Origin: Lasiodiplodia sp. COLG20
Taxonomy: Eukaryota > Ascomycota > Dothideomycetes > Botryosphaeriales > Botryosphaeriaceae
Direction: 5' to 3'
Assembly (NCBI GenBank): GCA_009801085.1
Contig: VNWV01000001.1
Coordinates: 5,270,001 to 5,334,000 of the forward strand
Length of the DNA stretch: 64,000 bases
Below, piece by piece: positions 1-11,400 of this stretch; positions within the stretch are counted from its first letter, which is position 1, and each line of letters opens with the position of its first letter. A model generated the notes under the pieces. The model saw only the letters and a program-made list of their open reading frames with translations. It was not told where the DNA came from and did no database searches. Made by a program: the position numbers and the translations under genes.

Positions 1-48
1 TCCTCGATCCCATCAATTTATTCCTACAGCGCGATTAAAACACTCGAT

Positions 49-1550
49 TTACGAGGAGCCCGAAGGAACGGAGACGTTCTGCTCCTTCTCCTTGCGCTGC
101 ACGGCACCGAACCGCTTGTTGCCCTGGTCGAAGATCTGCGAAGTGGAGCGTCAGCACTTCAAATCTACTTTTTCTACGCCGTCGTTTCTCAAACAGCACC
201 TGCGGCCCGGATATGTATTGGAACTTACAGCATAGATGCCCTTCAAAAAGGTATCACCAAGGATATCGAACGTCATATCGCCTCTGCTCTGAATGCCTCC
301 GTAAACGAAACCGTTTCCGGCGTCGGCAAAGGCCAGGTCCTCCTTCTGGACGACGAACAGCTTTTCGCCGACGGCAAAGGAGACCTCGGGAAGTTGGTCG
401 GCGGTGACGGAGCTGGGGAAGACGTAGCCCTGGTTCTGGCTGTCGTACTTGGCACCGGGGATGGCCTTGTAGATGGCGTCGACGACATCGTCGGCGACAA
501 GGGCGAGCGTGGTGCCTGTGTCAGCGATGGCCGTGTTTCCGGAGCGCTGGATGGTCTGGCCGTTGACCGAGGCGGAGGCGCTGGTGAACTGCCAGAATCC
601 CTGGGAGTTGTCGATGTCGACGTAGAATGGGGCGTCGACGCCGGCGGCCTTGAGCACGTCCTGGTCGATGTAGCCGAATGTGTAGAAGGACTCACCCTTG
701 TCGGCCTCGCTGGTGTCCTTGGTGCTACCCAGGTAGGCGGTGAAGAGCTCAGCGTCCTTGGGGATGTCCTCCTGTGCGATCATGTTCTCGACGGGCGTAT
801 TGACAGCCTGAGGCTTCACCGTGTTGATGCTGCCCCAGGCCAGGCCGAGCAGGCCATCGCCCTCGCCCTGAACGAACTGGTCCGACAACTTGCTGGCCAG
901 CTCGATCGCCTGGTTCTCCACCTTCAGGCCGCCCAAGTCAACGGTATCGGTGCCGACATCGCCCGAGGCCGACGACTGGTCACCGTACTGAATCTGCCAG
1001 GTGCTGCCGTCGGACTTCTTGAAGGTGCTCGACTTGGACGGGTCGAAGATGGCGTGGTTGGATGACTTGCCCTGGGACTGCACATTCGCCGGCAAGCTTG
1101 TCGACCACACCCACAGGTCGGCCGAGCCGGTGTCAAAGTCGAGGCGCAGCTTCTGGGCTGGGGTGCCGATGCCCACCTCGCACAGGTAGAGCGAGTCGTT
1201 CTGGATGTCCTCGGCCGGCACGTCGCCCGTGTCGCTGCTGCCCGAGTCGGCAGCAACGGCGAGCCTCTTCTGCAGAACGTGCTTCTGCACACGCGCGTGT
1301 CCGCCCAGCGCCTTGCCTGGGCCGAATTTGCCCTGCTGGTGGATCCTGTTCGTGACAAGGTACGGGCCCTCTCTGGTGGGACCGATGCCGTCTGGTGCAC
1401 GTTAGCGATGGGAGAGAAGCGGGTGGGGTGATAGAGTCTCAACTGAGTGGACATACACTTGTGCAGGGCGTAGGCGTACGACTTCAAGCCGTTGGCCTTG
1501 TACTTCTTGTTTGTGATGATGGGGATGCGGGTGAAGTTCCTGGTCGCCAT
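49..1550 (-). CDS. Pepsin-type aspartic endopeptidase (family A1)
   Basis: Three exons on the minus strand (1550-1457, 1391-229, 135-49) join to a protein of 447 residues. Both introns are GT-AG (GTATGT and GTAAGT donors). The last exon supplies the conserved C-terminal strand that reading through the second intron would lose. The two catalytic aspartates lie in DTGSADLW (about residue 118) and ADTGTT (about 322), and the flap tyrosine is in YGDQSSASG (about 167). Residues 1-75 look like the propeptide of fungal A1 enzymes. The enzyme should cleave proteins at acidic pH. The chosen start (MATRNFT) gives no signal peptide. Some fungal relatives, as I recall them, also lack one, so location is uncertain; the frame stays open upstream with a hydrophobic stretch (see findings). 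The family call is certain; the start is less so. Confidence 0.9.
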
Positions 1551-3799
1551 GGTTGCTGTTTGGTGCTGTGTGTTGAGTATGTGTGGCAGGCCTTCAGACA
1601 AACGGGATATGCTGAAGACTGAATTGTGGAAGAAGTAGAGTGAGAAGCAAGAGAGAATGAGGCCAGCGGCAAGTTGGAGCAGGCGGTGCATGTTTAAGTA
1701 GGCGGGGGCGCTCCAACTGGCAAGCACGACCTTAACTATTCGTGATTGCTACCTTGTAGGGATCTGGCGTGCGTGTCTGCCCCCCATGACGCAAGAAAAG
1801 GTCAAGCTTCAGCGACAGTGCCACGCCGCGAATCAAGCCTTCTGGGCGAAGCCCTGCATTGACCCACGATCCACCACAGCACAAATCATCTCACAACCGG
1901 AGCAGATCGGCGTTGACCGGTGGCGTGTCCGAGGCAGCCTGTCACAGGCCCCAGGTGAGCTGAAACAGCCTCATGAACGACAACGTGTTGTGTTTGTGGG
2001 TGAATTGCTAGCTTGGTGCTGCTGGCAAGTCTCCGTCCGTCCTCGCGTCTCCGCCCGCGTTGGTTGGTGCGCGACGAAAGCTCCGGTGGCCAGAGCTCCC
2101 TTTCCATGCTGCCCCTCGCCATGCTCATGCCGCCACCCTGCTCCCCTGCTTGAAGTCAAAGCTCGAGAAGCCACCGTCTACGTATCAGGTACTAGTAAGC
2201 GTGTAGTGTTGCAGCTAACGGCCTGCTATAGCTCGAGGCCCGCCGCATCCCCCGCCTACGTCATAATTTCGCGCAAGGCCCATCGTGCCTGAAGTGAGTG
2301 GTGGCTGCTAGCTCGCGCAGCTTGCAGCAGGCCTCCGTCCCTGTGATGGGCGGGAGATGGACAAGAAGCAAGCTGAACAACATGCTCTAGCCAGGTTCAT
2401 GACTCCGTCAATCCACGATCCGAGAGCCCCGAGCCGCCCGGCCTGAACCGAAATAGCCAACAGGACACGCAGCCTGCGAGGGGCGAACAGTAACACGGGG
2501 CGCCGGGGTTTACTGATAAGACGATGCCACATTCGGCGCCGCGGTGGATTCATCTCCTCTTGAGAAGGGCCGGTCCGCGCGTCGACGTCGGGGAAGACGA
2601 CGGAGGTGTGCGGAGTCGCCGATCGAGAGACCCGGGAAGCTTCCGCGGCACTATTCCCACTCCCGCTTGTCCCTGATACACTTCTTCCTAGCAAACGCTC
2701 ACTACTATTTCACAAATGCGTCCTGGCTGCTACCAACCTGATGTTGTCATCGCCCGTTTAGATGACCATCCACTAAATGACTTCCATTAGCTTGCCATGT
2801 CGCCACTTTTGGGAAACGCTACCGGCATCCCCGATCCTGCTTCCAACCCCTGCTCGACCTCCTGGACAGCTTGCGTGGTGTCGTGTTTCGGCAAGGATGC
2901 TTATTATAAAATAGTAGGGTTGAGGCAGGCATCGTGCCAAGGACACAAATGGCTATGTAAAGGTCATGGCAGGGCTATGGTGGCGCACAACACCACCACA
3001 TCACCGGATCCTGCTGGCAGCAGGTTTTTGTCTTTCTCTTGGGTCATCGGATGCCATTTCTGTAGGGTTGCACAAGATAAGATGCCTGCGTTTGTGAATA
3101 TGGACGCCACATTGCGTTGCACGGCATGGCGGCTGATCTGCCGTGCGCTTTCGCCAATCGGCTCCCTTATAGATAGCCAGCATGATTGCGCGCTTTCAAA
3201 CCTTTACGGCGTCCAACGTGCTGTCCTTGGCTGTGCGTTTATACTTTCGTCATACGCTAAAAGACCGCACCCCTGGCCAGACAACACCGCTTCTCCAACT
3301 CATTCGGGAAGCTACCCCAGCTTACCGGCTCCCATGTTCTATTGTATATCGTCTCGAGTCAGAACTACGGCCTGGCTGATACGAGATGTTCATGCTGAGG
3401 CGGAGCAATCGTTCATTCAGAGACATAAAAGCGGGGTCTTCTCGTGCTGAGGCACACCGCTCAGCTACAAACGATGCTTCGTAAGTCGCACATCGACCGG
3501 CAAGCCCGAGTGCTTGACTCGGACTATCCATGCAACGTCAAGTGACAGCTGTCGCCGCGACATACATATAGATCGGGATGCAGAACAGCAAATAGACGCT
3601 CGTAGAAAATCATGCCTTTGATTGAGCAGTATTTTTTTTAGTTGAATATCCTCTTCTATCACCATACCAACTAAGCACCGCCCAATGCATGCATAATTTT
3701 GGTATCCCACCCTCTAAAGCACCGTTGAGCAAAATCCCAAGAGCAAACCAAGCCAATCCGCCTCGAAACGCAAAAAGTTACTCCGCAGAGCTATCGATC
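1551..3799. other. Intergenic, 2.25 kb, no recognised gene
   Basis: This stretch separates the aspartic protease from the zinc-knuckle gene. It holds several ATG-started open frames (168 codons at 1786, 217 codons at 2797) without recognisable domains, signal peptides or splice structure. I see no tRNA, repeat or transposon signature. The part next to 1551 must contain the protease promoter, and a weak TATA-like TACTTAAA lies near 1692-1699 on the minus strand. Confidence 0.6.
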
Positions 3800-6328
3800 T
3801 CACTTCTTCCCGCCCCTGCCCCTCCAAGGCTTCCTGGAGGGGCCGGACGGAGGCTGGGGTCTCGGGGGCAACGGCATCTGGTTCACGCCTCCACCTCCAC
3901 CGCGACCGCCACGGCCGCCGCCGCGTCCACGACCACCTCCGTTGCCACCGCGAGGCAGCGGCGGGAGCGGTGGCGGGGGCTCGTTGGGAAGAGGCGGCTG
4001 CCAGCCGGAGGAGATGGGCTCGAACTGGTTGCCGCCATTCTGGCGATAGCTATCGTAGCCGCCGCCGCCGCCGCCGCCATTGTGGCCCCGATCGTTCTTC
4101 TGCGAGAAGCGGCCGCCACGGAAGCCGGCGCCGGTGTTGATGCGGATGTTGCCGCGCGAAGGCCCGCCGGGGCCGCTGTTGTGATTGTTATTGTTGTTGC
4201 CACCGCGCTTGTTGCGGTAGAAGTTGTCAATGTCGCCCTCGTCGTCGGTCGAGGAGAAGTACATGTGCTGGCCCTGGCCCTGCGCGCGGCCTCTGATCGA
4301 CATGCCTTGATCGCCGGGTCCGTTCCGGCGGAGCTCCTCGGCGGCGGCCTGTGGATCGATGAGGTACTTGTTGGCCTCCTTGGCCGAGAAGAGGTTACTT
4401 TTGACGGTAACTTTCCGCGGCCGCATCGGGCAATCGTCGCCCCAGTGCTGCTGCGATCCGCACTGGTAGCACGAGACCGTCATTCTTGCCACCTTGTTGA
4501 GGTTGGGCATCTTGTCCGGGTTGAACGAAGACCAGAGGTAAGCGCATTCCTCCTCCGGGTGGCCCTTCTCGTTACACAGATCGCAGGAAAAGCCGTCCGC
4601 CGAAGAGCGCGCTAGTTTTGACGGACAGCTCTCCTTGGAATGGCCCCTTTCGCGGCATTTGGCGCATTTGGCGATGGTCGGGCAGTTCTTCGTGAAGTGT
4701 TGATCGACGGCTTGACAATGCTGGCAAGTTCTGGAAGGACAGCTCTCTTTCATGTGACCTTTCTGGGCACAGGTAAGGCAGCGCACCAAACCATCTGCGG
4801 GCTCGCCAAAGTAGCGCACTTGGAGCGCCTGCTCCGATTCGCTGAGCTGCGTGAAGTGTGTACGCATTTGGCCGTTCGAAGTTAAGGTGGCTGTGTTGTC
4901 CTGAACCGTGTCTTGTTGTGTTTCCAGTTGAGGAGAATCGTTGACGGGTTCGGGGGTGATTTCGCCTTCTTCGTCGGAGCTATTGTTAGTGTCCTGCGCC
5001 TCGCTCGCTGGAGTGGAAGGTTTGGTGGAGGCTACGCTTGTCGGTTTTGAAGCTGCCTGTGATCCGGCCTTCGAAGTCGGCTGGGGTTTGTTACCCAGGT
5101 GACTCCAGGCAATCTGGGGGTCGGCCTTGATCATGCCAGCACCGATGTCTTGTTTCGCCGCTTTTTGAAGAACCTTCTTTGGTTCATTAGGACTGAAACC
5201 TTCATAGTCACCGGGGCTCATTTGCCCAGATTCCAAACTTTGCTTCACGTAATGTGAAAGGGCCTCGGCTAGAACTGATGTAACACCCCTCTTCGCATGT
5301 AGCTTCTTGTTGTCGCTAAGCTGCAATTTGTTGCTCTCTTTAGCGGGTAGAACGCTCATGACGAAGAACTCTTTCTCTTTCTCTTTTCTGTTACCACCAC
5401 CTTTGAGACTGAATTCTAAAGGTGTTGCTGCAAAAAAGCTCTTCACAGCCTCCATCTGCTCTTGTGTGCGGAAAACCACCAGCTCGTTGAACTGCCAGGA
5501 TGATTGATTTTGGTCGTGATAAATTCCCAAAAGACCCATGGGACAGTTGGAGCCTATGGCAGTGACCACACGGGTACGGATCACGTCCTTGGTAATGCCC
5601 CTCACCATTTTGTTTGGGTCTTTCTTGTCTGGGACTTGGGGGATTGCCATGGAGATGACGGCACCCACAGCGTCCTGGGTGTGGAAACCCTTCTTCGCAG
5701 TCCAGAAGGTACCGAGGCCAGTCCTCATGATTCGAAGCGCCCGTTCCTCTTCGAATTGGCGGATGAGCTGGCGCTGTGCTTTCGTCAAGGATATGCGGCC
5801 GGACTGCGTGCCTGTAGTTTGGCTACCCTCAACGGTCGCTTCTTTAGCCTTTCCCTTCTCGCCTGTTTTGCTTCCGGCCTCACTGCCGGAATGGTCGGGG
5901 GAATTGTCATTCTCCTCGGCGAAGTCATCATCATCTGCCGGCAGGGCAATGAAGTCCTCTCCTTCAGGCGGCGGCGGCTCTAGTTTCCCGGTGTCGGCCT
6001 TCTCCTGGGCAGTGCTGAGCTGTGCGGCCTTGGCCGCAGACTGCTCATCACCGGACATATGCGGGAAGCCTCCGTCATGCCGAGATGGTGAATCCGGGTG
6101 CTCACGTGAAGGCTCGAGCTGGGGAAGATCCGGCGACGGAGAATAGTCACTCTCTTCGTCATCATCCTCATCCAGTTTCACTTTCTTTTCCGGAGTGGAG
6201 AATCTTGCGTTGGCCTGGTCATCCTGGGGTTCGCGCTGGCGCTTGCGACCCAGTGTCGCGGTCCGGGAATCGTCGTCCGCCATCTCGGGTGAGATGCGGT
6301 CGTCACCACGCGTTAAATGGCCGTCCAC
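3800..6328 (-). CDS. CCHC zinc-knuckle protein with RGG tail, Air1/Air2-like
   Basis: A single exon of 842 codons. The N-terminal half is acidic and low in complexity, with a conserved-looking block around residues 190-330. At about residues 515-640 there is a row of Cys-rich knuckles (CLTCAQKGHMKESC, CQHCQAVDQHFTKNC, CAKCRERGHSKESC, CDLCNEKGHPEEEC, CYQCGSQQHWGDDC). This is the arrangement of Air1/Air2, the RNA-binding subunits of the nuclear TRAMP polyadenylation complex that feeds RNAs to the exosome. From about residue 690 the protein is rich in RGG, Asn, Gly and Pro, which suggests extra RNA binding and arginine methylation. It is much longer than yeast Air proteins, so the TRAMP role is inference. 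A second in-frame Met at residue 16 (MADDDS) is a plausible alternative start. It is transcribed divergently from the RRM gene 241 bp away. Confidence 0.85.
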   Translation of the reverse strand: MDGHLTRGDDRISPEMADDDSRTATLGRKRQREPQDDQANARFSTPEKKVKLDEDDDEESDYSPSPDLPQLEPSREHPDSPSRHDGGFPHMSGDEQSAAKAAQLSTAQEKADTGKLEPPPPEGEDFIALPADDDDFAEENDNSPDHSGSEAGSKTGEKGKAKEATVEGSQTTGTQSGRISLTKAQRQLIRQFEEERALRIMRTGLGTFWTAKKGFHTQDAVGAVISMAIPQVPDKKDPNKMVRGITKDVIRTRVVTAIGSNCPMGLLGIYHDQNQSSWQFNELVVFRTQEQMEAVKSFFAATPLEFSLKGGGNRKEKEKEFFVMSVLPAKESNKLQLSDNKKLHAKRGVTSVLAEALSHYVKQSLESGQMSPGDYEGFSPNEPKKVLQKAAKQDIGAGMIKADPQIAWSHLGNKPQPTSKAGSQAASKPTSVASTKPSTPASEAQDTNNSSDEEGEITPEPVNDSPQLETQQDTVQDNTATLTSNGQMRTHFTQLSESEQALQVRYFGEPADGLVRCLTCAQKGHMKESCPSRTCQHCQAVDQHFTKNCPTIAKCAKCRERGHSKESCPSKLARSSADGFSCDLCNEKGHPEEECAYLWSSFNPDKMPNLNKVARMTVSCYQCGSQQHWGDDCPMRPRKVTVKSNLFSAKEANKYLIDPQAAAEELRRNGPGDQGMSIRGRAQGQGQHMYFSSTDDEGDIDNFYRNKRGGNNNNNHNSGPGGPSRGNIRINTGAGFRGGRFSQKNDRGHNGGGGGGGYDSYRQNGGNQFEPISSGWQPPLPNEPPPPLPPLPRGGNGGGRGRGGGRGGRGGGGGVNQMPLPPRPQPPSGPSRKPWRGRGGKK

Positions 6329-6569
6329 GCGTGGCGCGTCTCACGGATGTCGAGCTCAGAGGCCTTTACTCGAGGCTGTGATGAGCGACCAGCTCAGGCG
6401 CGAACGAGGCTGAGTGGAGTGAAGTTCGACGCGCCACAAAGATTCGAGGTGCTACAGAAGGAATGACCGGCTGAACTCCGGAGTCTTCCGAATTTTTCGA
6501 AAAAAAAGTTGCCGACGATCTTTCGCATACGCAATCCCAATCAACGCTTATACATTCCTCGTTCACACA
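6329..6569. promoter_or_regulatory. Shared divergent promoter of two RNA-metabolism genes
   Basis: Only 241 bp separate the start codons of the zinc-knuckle gene and the RRM gene, so both 5' regions and promoters must fit here. I see no clear TATA box. There is an A-rich tract at about 6501-6508 just upstream of the RRM gene. Inference from arrangement only. Confidence 0.6.
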
Positions 6570-7943
6570 ATGGCTTCCACCGAAGTCTCCAAGAAGGAGA
6601 AGAAGGAGAAGAAAGACAAGAAGGAAAAGAAGGAGAAAAAGTCCAAGAAGCCCAAGACCGAATCCGAAACCCCCGCCGACGAGCCAACGACCGCCGCTTC
6701 TGCCGAAGAAACTCCCAAGCCCGCCAAAGACACCTCTTCCAAGAAGCGCAAGCGCTCCGCACTCCCCGAAGATGGCGAGCTAGAGGTCGATATCACGGCG
6801 CCCGAGCCGCTGTCCAAGCGCGAACAACGTCTCGCGAAGAAGGGCAAGCTCGATCCCGCCACCAAAGCCGTCAAAGCGCCCAAGCCCGCCGCCGAATCCG
6901 ACTCGGACGAAAGCGATAAGGAAGAGGGAGAGGGGGCTACAAAGCAGAAGAAGAAGAAGGAGAAGAAGGAGAAGTCTCCGCACGGCATCTGGATCGGCAA
7001 CCTGCCATGGTCAGCGACGCGCGACTCGATCCGCGAGTTCTTCGCGAAGCACGCGGGCATCACCGGCGAGCGCATCACCCGCATCCATATGCCGTTGCCA
7101 GACAAAGCTGCCGTTGCGAATATGCGGTTCAAGCCGCACAACAAGGGCTTCGCTTACGTCGATTTTGACAACGCGGCTGGGGTGCAGGCGGCCATTGAGG
7201 CGTCGGAGACGCTGATGAGCGGCCGTGCGGTTCTGATCAAGGACGCGAGCAACTTTGAAGGCAGGCCACAACAGAAGGAGGGCGAAGGCGAGACAGAGGA
7301 CGGCTTCAAGAAGTTCAGCAAAACGGCAGCTGTGCAGGCCGGTGGAGGCAAGGAACCGAACAAGCGCGTCTTCGTGGGCAACTTGACCTTCGATGTTACC
7401 AAAGAGAGTTTGATTGCGCATTACAGCAAATGCGGAGAGATTGCAGATGTGTTCATGGCAACTTTCCAAGATACTGGAAAGTGCAAGGGCTACGCATGGG
7501 TTACGTTTGAGACGCTGGACGCTGCTGCTGCTGCAGTGGCAGGATACACTATGATACCCGCCGACGACGACAGCGATGAGGAAATGGAGGATGCTGACAA
7601 TGAGGATGCCGATGGTGCTGGGGAGAAGAAGAAAAAGAAGAAGAAGAAGGCGCGCAAGTGGTTTGTCAACAGGATGGAGGGCAGAGAATTGCGCGTTGAA
7701 TATGCCGAGGATGCTTCAACGCGGTATCGAAAGCGGTTTGGCAAAGAGAAGGAGGCAGGCCATGCCGGTGCTCGCGACGAGCAGTTTGGCGAAGTGGATG
7801 CTCCAAAGCAACACACAAAGAGCAGGAAGGAACCTCGCAAGGTCGATGCCCGTGACATTAGGTCTGGAGCCGCGCTGGCGAATGCACCAAGGGCATCAGC
7901 TGCCATTGTGGAGGGGCAGGGCAAAAAGATTACATTCGACTAA
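6570..7943 (+). CDS. Two-RRM nucleolar RNA-binding protein, Nop13/Rnp24-like
   Basis: A single exon of 457 codons. The N terminus (residues 3-130) is a Lys/Glu-rich disordered tail with nuclear-localisation character. Two RRM domains follow: RRM1 from about residue 138 with RNP2 WIGNLPW and RNP1 KGFAYVDF, and RRM2 from about 265 with RNP2 VFVGNLTF and RNP1 KGYAWVTF. A lysine run (about 351-361) interrupts the end of RRM2 before WFVNRMEGRELRVEYAEDAS, so RRM2 carries an acidic plus basic insertion. Domain order and composition match yeast Nop13 and fission yeast Rnp24, nucleolar pre-ribosome proteins. The start follows a 241-bp divergent promoter and lies in a good context (CACAATGG). The exact ortholog is less sure than the RRM assignment. 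Confidence 0.88.
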   Translation: MASTEVSKKEKKEKKDKKEKKEKKSKKPKTESETPADEPTTAASAEETPKPAKDTSSKKRKRSALPEDGELEVDITAPEPLSKREQRLAKKGKLDPATKAVKAPKPAAESDSDESDKEEGEGATKQKKKKEKKEKSPHGIWIGNLPWSATRDSIREFFAKHAGITGERITRIHMPLPDKAAVANMRFKPHNKGFAYVDFDNAAGVQAAIEASETLMSGRAVLIKDASNFEGRPQQKEGEGETEDGFKKFSKTAAVQAGGGKEPNKRVFVGNLTFDVTKESLIAHYSKCGEIADVFMATFQDTGKCKGYAWVTFETLDAAAAAVAGYTMIPADDDSDEEMEDADNEDADGAGEKKKKKKKKARKWFVNRMEGRELRVEYAEDASTRYRKRFGKEKEAGHAGARDEQFGEVDAPKQHTKSRKEPRKVDARDIRSGAALANAPRASAAIVEGQGKKITFD

Positions 7944-8456
7944 TCTCCCAATATCCAGCACTTTCTTCCGGTGCAAGACAGGTTTTCCTTCTCATTCTCC
8001 AGAGATACTCTTGATTCAAATTATGATTGGTTGGAGGCAGATAAATTGGAACGTACAATTGTCGTTGCATCGTGAGCTCGCTTTTATTTTCCGCGTTGTT
8101 AGCCTTTCGACATCCTTTCGGTGGAAACTTGCGCCGGCCTTCGCGTCCTCTTGTTTCAAGTCACGAGTATTTTTGGCAATTGCAAATGTTGTGTTGGTTG
8201 CAGATGGTTACATCTACGCTGATCTTCAAGGATAGCCAATGAGTACTCGCCATAGCCGCTGGCTGAGGGGCTAACTGTGCCGCAATGGGGGCGACAACTC
8301 ATACTGGAAGTAGAGCTGGGCCAACAATCCTCTGCAATACTAAAGGCCTAGGAACCTTAGCTCTGTTTTCTCCTGCAATCCTTCTACTTTCATCCAATTA
8401 ACCGCATCTGCAAACAAAGTCTCGTCCCAGCGAGCCTGAAATCCATCTGAATTGAG
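7944..8456. other. Intergenic between RRM gene and NO VEIN-like gene
   Basis: About 510 bp holding the 3' region of the RRM gene and the promoter of the NO VEIN-like gene. No gene, repeat or RNA recognised. Confidence 0.6.
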
Positions 8457-11400
8457 ATGCCCTCCCCTTCCCGAGCTTCGGCCCAGGCTCTGATAGCCAA
8501 AATGAGAAGCAAAAATGGGGGAATCTCGGCTAGAGCCAAAGCAGTGTTACAAGCAGACTGCCCAGAGCTCTGGGAGCCAATACGAGCCATTCGAGAGCAA
8601 CTGGAACCGGAGCTGAAGCCGTAACTTTCTTGTTCTTCTTACATCCAGCATATAGACTAATAACGTCCAGACATATTGAAAATGTTCGCTTGACCAAAGA
8701 AGACCGTTTCATTTATGAACTTATTCGAAACGCGGATGAGAATCAATACACTCAAGCACGCGCCTGCGGAAACCACCCTTCCCTCACCTTCAATATCCGT
8801 GGCACTGAGATCACTATTGATTCAAATGAGGACGGCTTTACGGAAGAAGATGTCGAAGCCATTTGCAGCATCAATGGCAGCCGCAAAGTGGGCGCTGAAC
8901 AGAAGAGCTTCGGCTTCAAGTCTATCTTCAGGATTGCCAATAAAGCAACCATCCAATCGCGTCATTTCTCTTTCTCATTCACTTACGACATCTTGTCAGA
9001 CACAGATGACTTGGGCATGATCACACCAACGAATGAACCTTGCACAGTTTTGCCAGAAGGAATCCGCACGAGGATCACACTTGGACTTCGTCCGGAATTC
9101 TGGGGAGACACATTACTCAGGCATTTCCGCAAACTTCCTGGACGATTGTTCATATTCCTGGAGAACCTTCGCGAAATCAGGGTCAACATACATACGATTT
9201 TCAGTCTTGGTGACAAGATTGAATACAACATCGAACGCCTGGTAGAGCCAGGTCTTCGAAAGCTCGAGAAGCGAGTCAAACATCCACATTTAGACTGGCA
9301 TTCCGATTCGTTCTTGTATTTCTGCGTCACCAAGAAATTCGATTGTCTGGCTTACGAAGGCCAACTACAAGCCCCAGACCCGGAGACCGTGACGTTGGCG
9401 TTTCCTCTCGACAACACCCGAAGGCCAATATTCAAAAAGCAGCACGCATTCTCGCACTATTGCCTAGGTGCATCCGGCTTGAAGGTAACGATGCCTTCCC
9501 CTGCAACGTACTGCCTCTTGTTTGTTTTCAATCTCTCACAACCTACTAGTTCTCAGTTCAAGCAAATTTTGCAACGCAAGCAACCGACGATAGCATTGCA
9601 CTCTGCCCAAGGAACGAAGCCCTTCTGAAAGCTGTCGCGGATACTTTCCAACAGGCAGTTTTGACCTGCGATTCCGCGTTCGCTGATGAGTACTCTTGGG
9701 CGAAATACCTGCCGATTGAACCCACTACCAAGGAATATTGGCAGAGATTTAAACGCGTCTTGAGATCCACACTCATGGAAGCTCCCATACTTAATTGTGA
9801 GGGTACTTCTCTGTTGCATGCACCCAAGAAGCTGCGTTGGGTTCCTCCCTCCTTTAAGGACAGGTCTGGAAAGCCGCTCTTTCATGATTTAGCCGGCGAA
9901 GAGTTGCTTGAGGAAGCTGCAATCTGGAATGAGGAGCGCATCAGATATGCTATCGGTCTGGATTCCGTACAGTGGTATCACTTCTTTGGTATTGTCGATG
10001 GCGACGCTAAGCAAACGGGCCGTTCCATGATCAAGTCCGTCACCGACAATGACTGGCATACGCGGGTCGCTACTTTCCTGGCTAGTAAAGCTCTGGATTG
10101 GTTGATCGGTGGCTCGCAATTCCCCCCAATGCTGTCCCAGACCCCCTTGCTTCCATTGGAAAATGGATCGTGGATTTCCCGAGAAGAATGTCAGGCCACT
10201 GAGGTGTATTTCGAGCATCCCGGATCTTATGACATCCCTAACGACCCCTCTGTCAATTTCGTGGACCTGAAGGCATCATCTGTTGCTGCTAGGCGACTTT
10301 TATTCTGTCTTCTTGGCGTTAAAAACGTTGATCCGAAGAATACGATGGAGTTCATCGGCCAATGTTACCAAACCCAGGTCAAACCGACCCTTGATGAGTC
10401 ATTCTTGCACCTCAAGTATCTCTTTTGGTTTTATCCTGAGAGTGGATTAGACTCAAACATTCTGGTCTACAATGACCGGGGCCAGTTTGTCCATCCCAAG
10501 AGTGATGTCTATGCGGAAGACTCGTCACTTGGGCAATTGCACAACAGAATAACCGAGAGTGGTACAAAGGAGCAAGAAAATCCAGACAAAGACGCTGTTC
10601 TCCATCCCGGATACTTTTCAGCCGTACCTGAGACGGCAGTCAGTCATGGAAGAACATGGAAGGCATGGTTGAAGGAAATTGTTGGCATCAAGATACGCCC
10701 ACCTGCGTTGGAGGCTGTTGCTGAACAACACCCTGACAAACTCCTTGCTCTTCTCGCAAGCAACTGGGAGAGCTACTATCAGTCCTCGATGACGCCAACA
10801 CTGCGAGGCATAGTACGGGAAGCAAGAGTGCCGACTTCAGCTAACACGGCTCATCCTTTAAAGGATTGCTACTTTCCTTCGGCAAGGCTGACTTCAGCTT
10901 TTCCACAAGACCTCCGTTTGACCCCACCATTTGTCAAATTACCTCACGAGTGGGATGGCTGTGGGGAGCAATGGAGCTTTCTAAAGGATTTTGGCGTCCG
11001 ATTCGAAGACGATATCAAATTTTACGCCACCGTTCTGAGGAGCCTCCGCTTGGGGAACTCCGCTCCCAACCACCAAGTCTTAGAATTTGCAGTGGAAGCA
11101 TATAATGGAATGATGGACCTTTGCATTCGGCGTGATTCCTCCGCTGAAGTCAAGTATGAACCCTCAAGACGCCTAACTTCCATGCAGCTGACATTGCGTA
11201 GGAAGTATTTTACAGAGAATTGCTTGACCTACTACCCTCAGACCGAAAGGACCCCCAGCCAATGGATTTTGCCATCCGAGTGTGTCTGGGAGACTGCTCC
11301 ATGGCCAAATACCTACAGATCACTTGAACGGGTTCCCGAATATCGTAACCTTCGATACTTCTTTCGCGAAATCTTGGAAGTTCCGAAGATGCAATGGTTA

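Noticed and set aside
394..1065. 223-codon plus-strand frame opposite the aspartic protease
   Set aside because: It lies antisense to a well-supported catalytic-domain exon and has repetitive Val/Gly/Asp composition caused by codon bias.
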